Part shown: one piece after another, positions 41,601 through 51,955 of the stretch
Layout: each line of letters begins with the position of its first letter
Position numbering within the stretch: the stretch's first letter is position 1
Source: Dirofilaria immitis
Lineage: Eukaryota > Nematoda > Chromadorea > Rhabditida > Onchocercidae
Length of the DNA: 64,000 nucleotides
NCBI GenBank assembly: GCA_024305405.1
Contig: JAKNDB010000079.1
Coordinates: forward strand, 124,001-188,000
Direction of reading: 5' to 3'
Program-made: the position numbers and the translations under genes
The notes under the pieces: model-generated
The model's input: the letters and a program-made list of their open reading frames with translations, nothing else
Database searches by the model: none
Told to the model about the DNA's origin: nothing

Positions 41601-43009
41601 TTTTGTTTATGGTTGATGCGATCTTTTGTCTAATTACAATTGTTCTAATAAAATGGATAAAATTTATACATTTCATAAACTTTATTGTATTTCTTAAAAT
41701 ATCCAATTTTATTCATTTTATTTATGATTTTCTTTTATTATAATTATTTCTAAATTTAAAAATTTTTAATTATTAAATGCAATAATAAAATCATAAATTT
41801 TCACAATAAAATTTATATATGAATATATAAATTTTCAGATTAATTTTTATCCTTTATCATGTTAATTCCCATCATTATTAAATAATAGTTATGAATTATA
41901 AATTTGGAACCAATAAAAATAATTTCTTAACAAATTATTATCAATTTTCAAGTCAAAATATATTGTCATTTCAATTAGTTCATTGGCTTTCAAATTACAA
42001 TTTGTACCATTTTCATAACGAATTTGATAATAATCTCCGAAATTTCGATTGAAACTTTCCATAAGGTATTACTAAAACTGTAAACAAAAATCCTTTCTTT
42101 ATTTCTCTATAAATATGCATATATATGCATATATGCATCATAAATTTATATCTATGGATAAGATCAGATTTTGATTTTAAAAATTGTACAATTTCATAAT
42201 CGAAAATGAAATCTATCGAATATGCATTGGATCATAAAATAAATGATTGAATAGATAATCATCATGAAGTATATTATCAAATTAATATTAATTTTCCTAA
42301 TATAAAATGCATTATAACTACTAAAAGATAATTTTTAATATTCAGACTGTATACAAATTTTTCATTTATTTATAAACAAAAATAAGTTACAATAATAAAA
42401 ATAAGTAATTGAAAATTTAAATAATACTTGTATAATTAAAATTAAAAGAATTAATTTAAGAATTTTCCTATGCAAATAATCAAGAATTTTATATTATATG
42501 AATGCGAAAAATACAATGCTAACTAAATGCTATTTATTTTTTCCTCCACCTATTAATAATTAATTATCTATTTAAAGTTACATAAAAAATTTTCAGAATA
42601 ATAAAAATATTTTCTGAAAGTGAAAATTTTTAAAAAAATCCAAATCCATAATATATTAATCAATATTGGTAGTTTAGACAATTTAGGTATAAGATGCAAT
42701 CTAAATAAAACGTAATTCGAACTCAAAAATTTATTGTTTAATTATCTAATTATTTTTGCTTAATTATTTAATTATATTTTTTAAGTAAATTATCAGTTTT
42801 TTCCTTAAATTTCCTACATCATTTCTTTTAATTTTATTTCTATTCATCAAACAACGATTAAGTATACTGAAATAATTAGAAATAAATGTTCAGTTTTATT
42901 GTGGTAATTAAATTACGAGCTCATTAATACCCTACGGGTAAAAAGATGAATAAATAAAGATTGAAATCAAATAAATACATTCATGTCGATCGATCATCAA
43001 CTAAAAACA

Positions 43010-43051
<42 letters not shown>

Positions 43052-46000
43052 CAAACAATTTATATAAAATAAAACTTTTTCCCATTTTAAATCTTCGATT
43101 TTCCATCAATAATTAAATTTTTGAAGAGGAAAAACATTAATTCGTAACAAAATTTTTTAAATTTATTTTTAAAAAAATGACCCTTTTATGAAAACAAATT
43201 TCGAGTATAATTTCAAAAATCGTATGCAAAAATTTTCCAAGTTTAGAAGTTTTTGAATCTTTAATTTTTTCTGAAATTTTTTTGCTATAAAATTAATAGA
43301 ATTTTTTTTTATTTCCAAAATAAAAAAGAAAAGAAATAATTAAAATTTGTAAGTATGAAATAATTAACGAAAAATATTTGTAAATTTTATTTAAAAAATT
43401 TTTATGATGGAATGTTAAGTAATACAATAAACTATTGAAGCGAATTTGGAAAAATAATAAAAAGGAATGATACAGCAAAAGTTTATGATGCTTTTCAACT
43501 GTTAAAGTAATATATGATCAGATTTTTAGTTCTTAAATTTAAAATATATTTTTAAATAAAATTTACAAATATTTTTCGCTAATCATTTTATACTTTACAA
43601 CTTTTAATTATTTCCTTTCTTTTTATTTTGAAACAGTATTTCTTTTTAATATTACAAAACCATTTTGTTCTCATGTTTCTTATTTCATTTCAGAATAAAA
43701 TCGTTCGTTTTTGCAATAGAATTTTGTCTTATCCTATTCTTATTATATTTCTATTCTATTCCTATTCATATTCCATTCTTATTTATTTATTAATATCTTA
43801 ATAGTCCGTGTTATAACCTTATTGCTACAACTCTAATATGTTTTTTTTCTTTTCCAAGTATATTATGATATATTGTTTAATTCCGATATGCTGTGATATA
43901 CGACGAAAATAGAGTAATTAGCAGGAAAGAGTTATAATTAGAAGAAAATTTAGAAAATATTTAAAAAAAGGTTGAAGAAATGGGGAAATTTCATTTTATA
44001 TTGCTTGAATGTTATTTCAGCTTCTTTTACTTTATTTTTATTAATTCTAATTTAAATATCAAATTTTTGTTTTCCATTTTATTTATTGCTATTTAAATAC
44101 TACCCTTACTTTGAATCCTTTCTAATCTCGATTCTATATTTCAATTAGAATTTTTATTCTTTTCCATTTTTAGCTTTCATTCCTTTATATTTTCGATTTT
44201 CTATTCCAATTAAAAATCTCAATACTTTTCCATTTTATCCATTCCTTTCTATTTTCGATTTTCTATTTCAATTAAAAATCTCAATTCTTTTCCATCTTTA
44301 GCTTTCATTCCTTTCTATTTTCGATTTTCTATTTCAATTAAAAATTTCAATTCTTTTCCATTTTATCCATCAGTACTTAAGGTTTATACTGTTTCCATTT
44401 TTGAATTTTCTATTTCAATAAAAGAAAGTTTCCATTTTCTTTTATTTCATTTACTACTATTCGAATATTATCTTGCTTTCATTGATTTCTAATTTTGATC
44501 TTCAAATTCTCGATTATATCTTACAAACAATAATAATATTATAGTCGATAAAGTGAAATATAATAGAAGTGAAAAGTACCAAGGCAATGAAAAAAGAGAA
44601 AAAAGAAAATTTTTGTAGTTGATTCATCAAATATGAAAATGAAATAGAAATGATAAGAAAAATAATGCAACTAAAAAAATTGCTAAATATGAATGATATG
44701 AAGAAGAGGAGGAATTATTCATCTGTGATTAGTCATCTTTCATATATTTTTATGGTTTTTTTGTTTACTGATAATAGTCATTCAAATGTTCTCTATTTTA
44801 TTTTTCATATCACTCCCTTGATAATGCGCTGATTATGATAGTGATAATAATAATAATAATAAGCGCAATACTAATAATCGCTGTAATTATGATAATAAAA
44901 GAGTACTACTACTGATGATATTAGTAATAACAATAATAAGCATAATAATAAGTATTAATAATAATAATAATAATAATGTAGTATGAAGTAAAATCTATTT
45001 GCATGAAAAATTTTTGCCTAATAAAATGAGAAATTAATTGTAAATAAGTAATCCAAATTTTAATAAACAAAAAAAAAGATGATAAATTTAAGTAATTAAA
45101 AGAAAAAATTAAAAATTAATTAAATGACTATTATTTTTAACTAAATATTAATGGATCTGAAAAATTGCCTAATGTAACATGATATGATATGTTAGATTGT
45201 AGTATGATGTTATGTAGTATACATATATAATGAATCTAGTATTGTGTAGTATGATATGAATGTGGTATGATAGTAATTGGAAGGTCATCTGGCTGGTGTG
45301 ATATGATATAATACAACATGGTGTGATATGCAGTATAGCATGGTATTATTTAAATGTAGTAAGGTATGGTATAGTATGGTAAATGTGTGATATAGTATAT
45401 TATATATAGTATGATATGTAGTGTGGTTAATGTAATGTGGATGTTGTACGATGTAGTATAATGTGGTGTCTAGTGTAGTGTGTAGTGTAGTGTGGTTTCA
45501 CCGAAGATGGAGCTAAATTTAAAGCAGAAGAAAGGATGAATTTCATGAACACATAAATGCTAAAGAAATAAAAAATTTTAGAAGACGAGAAATGAGGAAG
45601 AGAAGGAGAAGACGAAGGAAAATTTGCTTATTCAAAGTATCAACAAGTTGTTATTTTAACAAAATTTTAGAACATTTTTTTAAAACAGTATTGCTTAGCT
45701 TATTTTCATTATTACATCTGTATAATATCCATAGTATCATCAATAAACATATGATATCATTTTTATCGAATTTTATCGATAATTGTTAACATTGTTGAAC
45801 AATTTAGAAAAAGAAGTAAGTGATTTAGAGGGCAATATTTAGCAATATGATATATTGGTGTAAAAAGAATAATGAACTTGAATCTATGATAAAAGGAGAG
45901 TATTGATTCCAGAATATTTATGATATGAAAGATATCAAATGATGATATATGTATGAAAGGATGTCAACTCAGATTATATGATGTGCAAGAATATTGATCT

Positions 46001-49000
46001 TGGGATATATGACTGAAAAATATTTATCCGGAATATGTAATATTGAAAGATATTATTGTCAATGGAAGATAATCGAATTTTGTAAAATCGAAAATGTATA
46101 GCTATTAATTATCTATCAAATTTCGCTGGGGCAAAAATAGGTCATTGCTATAATTTTAATCGGATTAACCGGAATAAATATGTTTGAGATAATAACCGGA
46201 TTTATTGAAACGATTAAATAATCAGTGATATGAGACTGGACTTCTAGATATTCTTAGCTTGATATATAATGATAAAATCGTTTTGGTAACGACAAGTTGA
46301 ATAAGTGAAATGAAATGAATTAAAATTCCGGCAATCAATTAATTTATTAATTATTGATTGCCAAAATACATCATGTATTTGCATAAATAATTGCGGAAGT
46401 GAATAAGCAAATATTATTGCAAATGATATATTAATGGAAATTTAGCTGAATGAGAAAAAATTTCAAATTTAGAATTTGATATTTTAAATTCTTTTTACTC
46501 AAAAAAAGAATTATCAAATTTATGATTTAAATTTCAAGTCAATTAAAAGTATTAAAAATTTTTCAATGAATTTATTCAGGAAAATATTTAATATTTTTCA
46601 AATGATTTTAATAAATGAATGTTTGACAAAAAGCCAATAAAACAATTAATTAATTATAACAAATTTTCCTAATTTTTTAAGAAAGGGTTTTATAAAGGAA
46701 AAAAGGAAACTTCATGAAAATTTTGACTCAAAAAGGATGATAAAGTTGTAGAGAAAATGCTTCTTTTTCTGTAAATTTTTCTTAAAAAATGTTTATATAC
46801 TTTGAATTGAAGGTTTATTCATCTTGTTAAACAGATATAATCATTCCGAAAATAAGAATGAATTTTATTTTCATTCTTCCGGAATATTTTCGTTCTTTCT
46901 TGTAAAAGTTTTTTAATGCATTTCAGTAATTAATTTCTGATAAATATGTGTGATGAAACTTGAAATTAAATCAATGTATCAATGATAATGTAATTAGAAG
47001 GTAGCCGCTATTGGAAATATCTGAAATTGCATTAAAAATATTAATAATGAATGTGAAAGATCCATAACTTTTATTTCCCTTTTCTCTTTACAAATAAGAG
47101 TAGGAAAAATGATTAACTGATTAATTGATAATTTAATTGATTTTCTATTCATATTTAATAAAGAATGAAGCGCAAAAACGTTAAGAAATTTAGCCTAAAA
47201 TATTAAAAAAACATTTAATTATTTTCAGCCCAAAAAAATATTTGTTCTTTCATAAAATTTCAATAAATTATTAAACAATTTCTTTTTCACAATATTTTAA
47301 TATAGCACTATTGATCGATTTCGTAAAATCTCATTTGCTAAATTTCAGATTTTCTTAAAACTTTGCAAAATTTGTTACAACGAAAAATTTCACAAAACTG
47401 CAAAAATTTGATTTGTAATAAAATTTTTAAAAAATTTAAAGATAAGTAAAAATGCACAAAAATAAGTAAATAAAAATTATGTAAAAGAATGAATAAACAA
47501 ATAAAATTGTGCAATAAATAAATAAATAAGCAAATAAAAGTTGCACAGAAAGTAAATAAATAAATAATAATCAAATAAATAAAAAATTTTAGAACAAATA
47601 GTTAAATAAAATTGCCAAAAACAGATAAGTAAACAAGTAACTAATAAATAAATGAAATTGTAGAAAGGAATAATGATAAGAGAAAATAAGTAAAATGTAT
47701 ATATGACATATATATATCGATGACAAAATGAACCATAAAATATTTTATTCAAAAAAAACAAACCTTTTTTTTCATTGAGTGATTTAAATTTTGTCGTTAA
47801 TTTGTTTGTTTGTTTGTTTGTTTTATTTGATGATTGATGATCAATTTGATGATAGATTGTGCTCGTATGAGGAGGATTTTGGTAACGCAACGATAAAAGT
47901 AATGAAAAGAATTTTTTTCGAGAATAAAAAAGCTGAAAAACGAAAACTTTTTTTACATTTATATTTTTATGAATAATCAAATCTTTTAAATTCAAAAAAA
48001 TTTTGAAGAAAAGAGAAAACTATACGCTAAGCGTTAAATTTTTTGAATTGATAATAAGCGCCAATGAATTTGGAATTTAGATTTGTCGGTAATTAAAAAT
48101 AAGGTAACAACTTACTGGGAAAAAAGAAATTATTTTATTACAATTTAAAATTTCGTGCAAAAATTTCAACTTCAAAATTTAACATTTCTTTTTGTATCAA
48201 TATGAAATTATATTTTTAAAAATTTCATTAGTCAAAATCAATTTTTATCAATTATATATGCTAATTTAATTCAGAAGCTATTCGGTAATTAAAAATAAAA
48301 TGCTAATTTATCCGAAAAAATTATTTTGTAATAAAAATTTTTGTCCAGAATTTTTATAAAAATGTTCAAACAAAAATAAAAATTATAATTTTTTAAAAAA
48401 ATTTATTATTCAAAAATTTATAAAAGTGAGAAAAAACAAACTAAAATAAAAATTAGATAAAATTAAAGAAAACTTTTTAATTTTACTGATAAAATATTTC
48501 ATGGATTATTAATTTAAATCCCTTAATCAGTCTAATATAAAAATATAATTATAACTAAAATTTTACCTCTTGAACTTTTTTTTCCTTCTCTTCCAGGTTG
48601 GTATTTGCAACAGCTAAATCTTCTTGTGCTTTATCTAAATCATTCTCAGTTTGCATCATCTTTTTCTGGGTATCTCGTAGCTCTTCCTCAATTCGTTCCA
48701 GTTTATCCGTCATTTGTCGTACTTTTTCTTCCGCTGCATCGGCTCGATCGAGAGCATTATCCTTAAAAATGATTTGTTACAGCTATTCCTACTCCAATCA
48801 TTACCATTCTAATATTACTATTGCTATTGTTATTGTTACTTCAATTATTACTACTATTATTAATATTATTGCTTTTGTTATTGCTATCATTATTTCAATT
48901 ACTATTATTTTATTACTATTACTGTTACTGTTAGCATTACTATTATCATCATTATGTTATTATTAATATTACTAATATTGCGACTACCTATTGTTATTAT

Positions 49001-49732
49001 TGTTAATATTATTATTACTACTGTCATTGTTATCATTGCTTCAATTACTAGTATTTTATTATTATTATTGTTACTGCTATTATTATTACAACCATTATTA
49101 TTGTTGTTGTTGATAATATTATTACTATTCTTAGTGTTATTATTATTCTAAAACTTTCAATTAAAATTTTAAAAATGTAATAATTTATCATTTTTATCAA
49201 TGTATTATTATCATATTATTATTACCATTATTAGTATTAGTGGCGATTTAAAAATTCCTTTAATAAACATAATAAATCTTTTTCTAAATTTTCAAAAATT
49301 AAAATATTTCTATCTTTGGAAATAAGAATAATGATGTGTTATCAACTATTAACCAAAATAAAGAAAATTTATCAGTATAAAACAAGCCTTAATATTTCTT
49401 TCTTTACTTTCATAAATGGAAAAAATATCATAAATGTAAGGAAATGAATTACATCGTTAAATTATAAAAATTAAAAATTATAAATTCAATTTAAAATTTG
49501 GAGAAATTTATTTCATTTACCAAACTATGATTAGCTAATAATAATTATCATCATTCTCTTATCACTTATAAATATAAAAAATTCTTTTATTTTCTAAAAT
49601 AAACAAAAAAATAATCACTTATCATATAATATTTAAAAATTAAAAGAAGAAAAATGAAGAAATATGTATTATAATAATAATAATATACCTTCTCGATTTT
49701 CATCGCCTGCATCTTTTCTTGATCGCATCCAT
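17567..49732 (-). CDS. lev-11: Tropomyosin, multi-isoform gene (complete, about 32 kb)
   Basis: Tropomyosin forms a parallel coiled-coil dimer along actin filaments and, with troponin, gates muscle contraction. The reading order on the - strand is exon 1 (49732-49689), exon 2 (48761-48567), alternative first exon (33148-32993), exon 3 (30364-30231 or 29484-29351), exon 4 (28367-28250, 27284-27167 or 26040-25923), exon 5 (24229-24159), exon 6+7 (23404-23266 or 21985-21848), exon 8 (21613-21545) and exon 9 (21000-20918, 19860-19778 or 17649-17567). Corrected lengths 45+195+134+118+71+139+70+83 nt total 855, exactly 284 codons plus stop, the canonical tropomyosin length. The internal start gives 256 codons. 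The exon set is comparable with C. elegans lev-11. Exons 1, 6+7a and 8 each lack one base in a homopolymer, and the internal first exon has one extra and one missing, so the gene does not translate straight from this sequence. With free choice the exon set allows 72 combinations. Confidence 0.97.
19778..19860 (-). CDS. lev-11: Tropomyosin C-terminal exon 9, version c
   Basis: 83 nt, phase 1 to stop. Reads [20 protein letters not shown] and ends LSELNTV. The acceptor is tttttcag. It is the least similar to the muscle-type end. Confidence 0.93.
20918..21000 (-). CDS. lev-11: Tropomyosin C-terminal exon 9, version b
   Basis: 83 nt, phase 1 to stop. Reads [20 protein letters not shown] and ends QEIQTS. 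It is the first of three alternative ends. The C-terminus sets head-to-tail overlap and troponin T binding. Confidence 0.94.
21474..21512 (-). pseudogene. Partial exon 8 copy (relic or shortened alternative exon)
   Basis: On the - strand AAAACTGAAGAGTGAAGTTA and the following ACAGATCCGAAG with gtttgtt donor parallel the 3' half of exon 8 and its donor (AAGGAAGTTGACAGACTTGAAG). The acceptor-like ttatag gives a 39-nt segment with a TGA in frame. One more A in its A5 run would make 40 nt, open, phase 0 to 1, reading [10 protein letters not shown]. It lies 32 bp downstream of exon 8. Confidence 0.6.
21545..21613 (-). CDS. lev-11: Tropomyosin exon 8, one base short
   Basis: 69 nt against the canonical 70. 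Reads [13 protein letters not shown] and shifts at T4 (21573-21576 on +). One more base gives [10 protein letters not shown]. It is the only full copy, so every isoform needs it. Confidence 0.95.
21848..21985 (-). CDS. lev-11: Tropomyosin fused exon 6+7, version a, one base short
   Basis: 138 nt seen against 139 expected. Reads [20 protein letters not shown], then VSEEK, then shifts. The T4 at 21911-21914 (+) needs one more base to give [20 protein letters not shown]. The rest is the standard muscle sequence, ending RLKE. Version b has no such defect. Confidence 0.95.
23266..23404 (-). CDS. lev-11: Tropomyosin fused exon 6+7, version b
   Basis: 139 nt, intact, phase 2 to 0, donor gtgaaa. Reads [20 protein letters not shown] and ends [13 protein letters not shown]. 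The length equals vertebrate exons 6 (76) plus 7 (63). It differs from version a at many surface positions, and this segment overlaps one of the actin-binding periods. Confidence 0.95.
24159..24229 (-). CDS. lev-11: Tropomyosin exon 5
   Basis: 71 nt, the same length as vertebrate exon 5, phase 0 to 2, donor gttagt. Reads [20 protein letters not shown] plus AGE. It is the only copy found, so it would be constitutive. Its last two bases (AA) pair with C or A of the next exon to give Asn or Lys, depending on the exon 6+7 chosen. Confidence 0.97.
25923..26040 (-). CDS. lev-11: Tropomyosin exon 4, version a
   Basis: 118 nt, intact, phase 2 to 0. Reads [20 protein letters not shown] and ends [12 protein letters not shown], donor gtgaca. 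This is the muscle-type sequence of nematode tropomyosins. Confidence 0.97.
27167..27284 (-). CDS. lev-11: Tropomyosin exon 4, version b (divergent)
   Basis: 118 nt, intact, phase 2 to 0. Reads [20 protein letters not shown] and ends [11 protein letters not shown], donor gttgtg. It is the most divergent copy: it has a cysteine (DRCGE) and replaces the usual EEADRKYDE end by ETENKSDE. No stop or splice defect argues against use. Confidence 0.93.
28250..28367 (-). CDS. lev-11: Tropomyosin exon 4, version c
   Basis: 118 nt, intact, phase 2 to 0. Reads [20 protein letters not shown] and ends [13 protein letters not shown], donor gtattc. It is the most upstream of three exon 4 copies. Confidence 0.95.
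29351..29484 (-). CDS. lev-11: Tropomyosin exon 3, version a
   Basis: 134 nt, intact. It starts [20 protein letters not shown] and ends [12 protein letters not shown], donor gtcagc. The sequence equals the muscle-type exon of nematode tropomyosins. The two exon 3 copies lie 747 bp apart, consistent with a tandem exon duplication and mutually exclusive use. Confidence 0.96.
30231..30364 (-). CDS. lev-11: Tropomyosin exon 3, version b
   Basis: 134 nt, intact, phase 0 to 2, acceptor atttcag and donor gtaaca. It starts [20 protein letters not shown] and ends [12 protein letters not shown]. It differs from the other copy at about a third of positions but keeps the heptads. It is nearest the internal first exon and probably serves the short isoforms (inference). 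Confidence 0.95.
32993..33148 (-). CDS. lev-11: Alternative first exon (short, 256-residue tropomyosin), two frame errors
   Basis: Reads [20 protein letters not shown], then [20 protein letters not shown] and EEERKKREE, matching the internal-promoter first exon of C. elegans short tropomyosins. A6 on the coding strand (33086-33091) has one base too many after VLK. T4 (33020-33023 on +, AAAA) has one too few in RLFEEE. The two cancel, so the exon is 156 nt (52 codons) either way. Its promoter must lie in the 15.4-kb intron upstream. Confidence 0.93.
34060..34760. repeat. About 180-bp tandem repeat, about 3 copies
   Basis: Each unit carries an att-gaataattta-a-tta segment, a caatgaa/aataaatga block, a GA-rich tract (gagagagagaaag) and a tttttcctttt tract, in the same order, near 34234, 34402 and 34597. 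The GA tracts pair with CT tracts in the unit and could fold or form H-DNA (inference). Confidence 0.65.
37085..37400. repeat. Degenerate repeat (caaaaatagtagct-type, about 110 bp)
   Basis: The phrases attacaaaaatagtagcta and ttgctata-cagtaatta recur near 37090, 37160 and 37260, with ata/aat trinucleotides between. Low complexity with no coding frame. Confidence 0.5.
38190..38320. promoter_or_regulatory. GC-richer island with CAGCTG E-box, candidate enhancer or promoter
   Basis: A stretch of about 120 bases is visibly richer in G/C than the surrounding intron. It contains cagcggctgtcgcg and ggcagctggtggtctg. CAGCTG at 38273-38278 is the preferred E-box of MyoD-family factors (HLH-1 in C. elegans). 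Its place inside a muscle tropomyosin intron, 5 kb upstream of the internal first exon, makes a regulatory role plausible. No long ORF or tRNA-like fold is evident. Function is inferred. Confidence 0.35.
38318..38535. repeat. Degenerate atgcacata repeat
   Basis: About a dozen copies of variants of tatgcacacata / atgcacatg with irregular spacing, next to the GC-richer island. The open + frame across it is a consequence of CA-rich, stop-poor sequence. Confidence 0.7.
38695..39575. repeat. GAATG/GGAATG satellite array, about 0.88 kb
   Basis: An array of gaatg, gaatgaatg and gaatgaaatg blocks. A 32-bp higher-order unit (gaatgaatgaatggaatgga + atgaaatgaatg) repeats about six times near 39085-39300. 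At the right end the unit becomes gaatgaaat(g/a)aatg. The - strand is open for 318 codons as a Phe/His/Ser/Ile repeat, purely because the unit lacks stops. Confidence 0.97.
43012..43049. repeat. (AT)n microsatellite, about 38 bp
   Basis: Perfect AT dinucleotide run in the large tropomyosin intron. Confidence 0.97.
44120..44372. repeat. About 65-bp minisatellite, 4 copies
   Basis: The unit ttctattttcgattttctat, then ttcaattaaaaatctcaatt, then cttttccatttt(atcc/agctttc)attcc repeats nearly identically four times. The last two copies are the most alike, so amplification looks recent. Confidence 0.85.
45178..45496. repeat. Degenerate tagtatgatatg repeat
   Basis: Variants of gatatg, tagtatg and gtgtagtgt fill about 320 bases and grade from AT-rich at the left to tgtagtgtgt at the right. 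It is purine/pyrimidine-mixed, strand-biased (G and T on +) and has no ORF. Confidence 0.75.
48567..48761 (-). CDS. lev-11: Tropomyosin exon 2 (long isoform)
   Basis: 195 nt in phase 0 and intact. It begins [20 protein letters not shown] and ends [13 protein letters not shown], with donor gtaaaa. It covers residues 16-80 and is equivalent to the end of vertebrate exon 1 plus exon 2. The heptad pattern is continuous. Confidence 0.97.
48770..49240. repeat. Degenerate (ATT)n tract in tropomyosin intron 1
   Basis: The intron between exons 1 and 2 is mostly attattactattattgtta-type trinucleotide sequence. The runs of hydrophobic codons on + are artefacts of this. Confidence 0.85.
49689..49732 (-). 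CDS. lev-11: Tropomyosin exon 1 (long-isoform start), one base short
   Basis: Starts ATG GAT GCG ATC AAG, as in the muscle tropomyosin N-terminus [15 protein letters not shown]. The run at 49714-49717 (T4 on +) gives KKRCRR* instead of KKKMQAM. One more base restores all 15 codons, making 45 nt against the 44 seen. The donor after GAG AAG is gtatat. No strong acceptor lies just upstream of the ATG, so the 5' UTR start is unknown. Confidence 0.92.
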
Positions 49733-50123
49733 TTTTGCTTATTTTATTTTTTTTTTTGATTCGTTCTTGATTTATTCAATTCAAATATTATTAATTTCTC
49801 TGCTAAAAAAAGAAAAAAGATGAATGGATAAAGTTAAGTAAAAAAAAAAAAAGCGAAACAAAAATATGCAAAATTTTCCCGACAACTTTAACAAAGTGGC
49901 GAAAGAAACAAAATTTTTCTCGAAAATTTTGACAAAGTAGTAGAGAATAATAGACGAAATTTTCTCGAGAATTTTAAAATGAAACAAAATAAAAGAAAGA
50001 AACGAAATTTCAGGCTTAAGTTAAATAAAAAACAATAGTAGTGGATAAAAGAGAAGGAGAAAGAGAAAAGACGTACAAATGATAAAACATATCATGTATT
50101 TTGTTTTTGTTTGTGTTTCTATT

Positions 50124-50222
50124 TGTATATGTTTGTATATATATATATATATATATGTGTGTGTATTGTGTGTGTATGTGTGTGTGTGTATGTGTATGTG
50201 AGTGTGTGTATGTATGTATGCG
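50124..50222. repeat. (TA)n/(TG)n compound microsatellite
   Basis: tatatatata passes into gtgtgtattgtgtgtgtatg and then tatgtatg, just upstream of the tropomyosin start region. Confidence 0.95.
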
Positions 50223-50880
50223 GGGTATGCGTATATTTCTATGTATTGTCTTTATCAATGTTATCCTTCAGTAGTATTTAAAAAATTTTTCTATTTTTTA
50301 AATTTCCCTTATCTTCTCTTTTTCTTCATTTATTTCGTTGCCTTTTAATTTAAACTTAAAAATTTTGGTGGATATTTCAAATTTAATAATAATAAATATC
50401 TTTTTTATTTTAGCAATTCAATTTCTCTTTAATTATATCATTATCATTGCTGCTACTATTATTATTATTATCATTTTCATTATTATAGATGATAGCAATA
50501 ACTATTGTTATTTATTATTAATAACAACAACAACAATCATTATTATTCATCACTAATAACATCAATAATTATTATTATTCATTATTGTTATCAATAATAA
50601 ACATTACTAATAACGATGACAAATCATTATCACTATTATTCGTTATCAGTAACAGTAATAATAACAATAGTGATAATAATAAAAGGCAATAAATACAAAG
50701 ACTGAATGTACACAAATAAGAAATGAATAAGTAGTAATAGCAAGTAAATCTATCTATTATCGATAACAATACTAATAAGAAATAAGTGAGTAAGGAATAA
50801 AAATATACAAATAAGAAATGAACAGATAAGTGATAAAGAAATAAATTTATCTTTAGTATTGTTATTATCATCGATGATAA

Positions 50881-50887
50881 CAACAAC

Positions 50888-50921
<34 letters not shown>

Positions 50922-50972
50922 CGACAATGACAACAACAGCAACAACAACAGTAATAACAATAATAATAAGCA

Positions 50973-51047
<75 letters not shown>

Positions 51048-51062
51048 TAATAATAATAAGCA

Positions 51063-51106
<44 letters not shown>

Positions 51107-51131
51107 TTAATAGATAGATAGATAGATAGAT

Positions 51132-51170
<39 letters not shown>

Positions 51171-51193
51171 ATAAATAAATAAATAAATAAATA
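50881..51193. repeat. Compound (AAC)n-(AAT)n-(GATA)n-(AAAT)n microsatellite
   Basis: AAC triplets (about 50881-50955) pass to AAT triplets (about 50960-51110, with agcaatataataat occurring twice), then GATA tetramers (51112-51168), then AAAT tetramers. The long - strand ORF of Ile codons over this is an artefact. Confidence 0.97.
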
Positions 51194-51599
51194 ATAAAAA
51201 GAAATAAATAGAAATAAAGGAAAGAAAATAAATATAATGAAAATGGCAAATTTATTAAGAAAATAGGAAAGCTTTCGAATGTTGTTAAAGCTAAATGAAC
51301 GAACTGAAATGAGAAGTGAAATTTTTGCTTCGCCTATCAGTTTAACTTATTACTTCACTGATAAATTTATCTCCCTCTCTCTCCCTCTCTTTCTCTCCCT
51401 TTCTCCCTCTCTCTCTCTTTATCTGTCTCTCTATCACTTATATCCTTTCCGGTTAAATATGTTTCCTTACACATTAACAGCTGTTGCTAAGATTTCACTT
51501 TTAATAGTTTTAAACTAATCAACCGACCTATCTACTCGTCCATATATCTACCCATCTAATTTCAGCATTTATATTTCATTTTTCATTTCTTTTTTCCTT

Positions 51600-51615
51600 C
51601 TTTTCTTTTCTCTTC

Positions 51616-51650
<35 letters not shown>

Positions 51651-51955
51651 CTCTCATAAATATAACTCATTGTAAGTTGAGAAAAAATATGATAAGATAA
51701 AAGGTTAAAGTTAAAAGAATGAGGATATTCCTTGCAAATATGAGAGCAATGAACTCTCTCACATAAATACAATTCCTTGTAGCTTGAGAAACAGAGGAAA
51801 AAGATGATAAGACAAAAAGTTAAAGCTAGAAGATAGACAGGGTTTGTCTTGTAGGCTTAAGAGGAAAAAGCTCTCATATAAATATAATTCTTTGTAAACT
51901 AAGAGAAAGGCAAAAATAAAGAGATAAGATAAGATAAAAAGTTAAAGTTAAAGGA
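51600..51955. repeat. (CT)n tract followed by about 110-bp tandem repeat, 3 copies
   Basis: A CT tract (about 51610-51655) precedes three units starting near 51659, 51765 and 51880. Each has ataaata-aatt--ttgta, then agaaaaagatgataagataa, then aagttaaagttaaa. The second and third units carry an agctctca-ataaata joint related to the first. Confidence 0.75.

Larger units (their letters stand above)
33149..48566 (-). other. 15.4-kb tropomyosin intron and presumed internal promoter region
   Basis: This interval separates long-isoform exon 2 from the internal first exon. No coding exon was found. It holds a repeat at 34060-34760, an A/T-rich degenerate repeat at 37085-37400, a GC-richer island at about 38190-38320, an ATGCACA-like repeat, the GAATG satellite, and further repeats at 43012, 44120 and 45178. 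The short-isoform promoter should lie within it, but I see no clear core element next to 33148. Confidence 0.7.

Noticed and set aside
48598..49151. + strand ORFs over tropomyosin exon 2 and intron 1
   Set aside because: The first is the antisense of exon 2, and the rest come from ATT trinucleotide repeats.
3..49732. Pseudogene status for the collagen and tropomyosin genes
   Set aside because: The frame breaks are single bases in homopolymers, splice sites and domain residues are conserved, and neighbouring duplicate exons are intact. Decay would give mixed mutations.
50575..51249. 224-codon - strand ORF of mostly Ile, Leu and Val
   Set aside because: It is produced by ATT/TTA trinucleotide and GATA repeats, not by a membrane protein gene.
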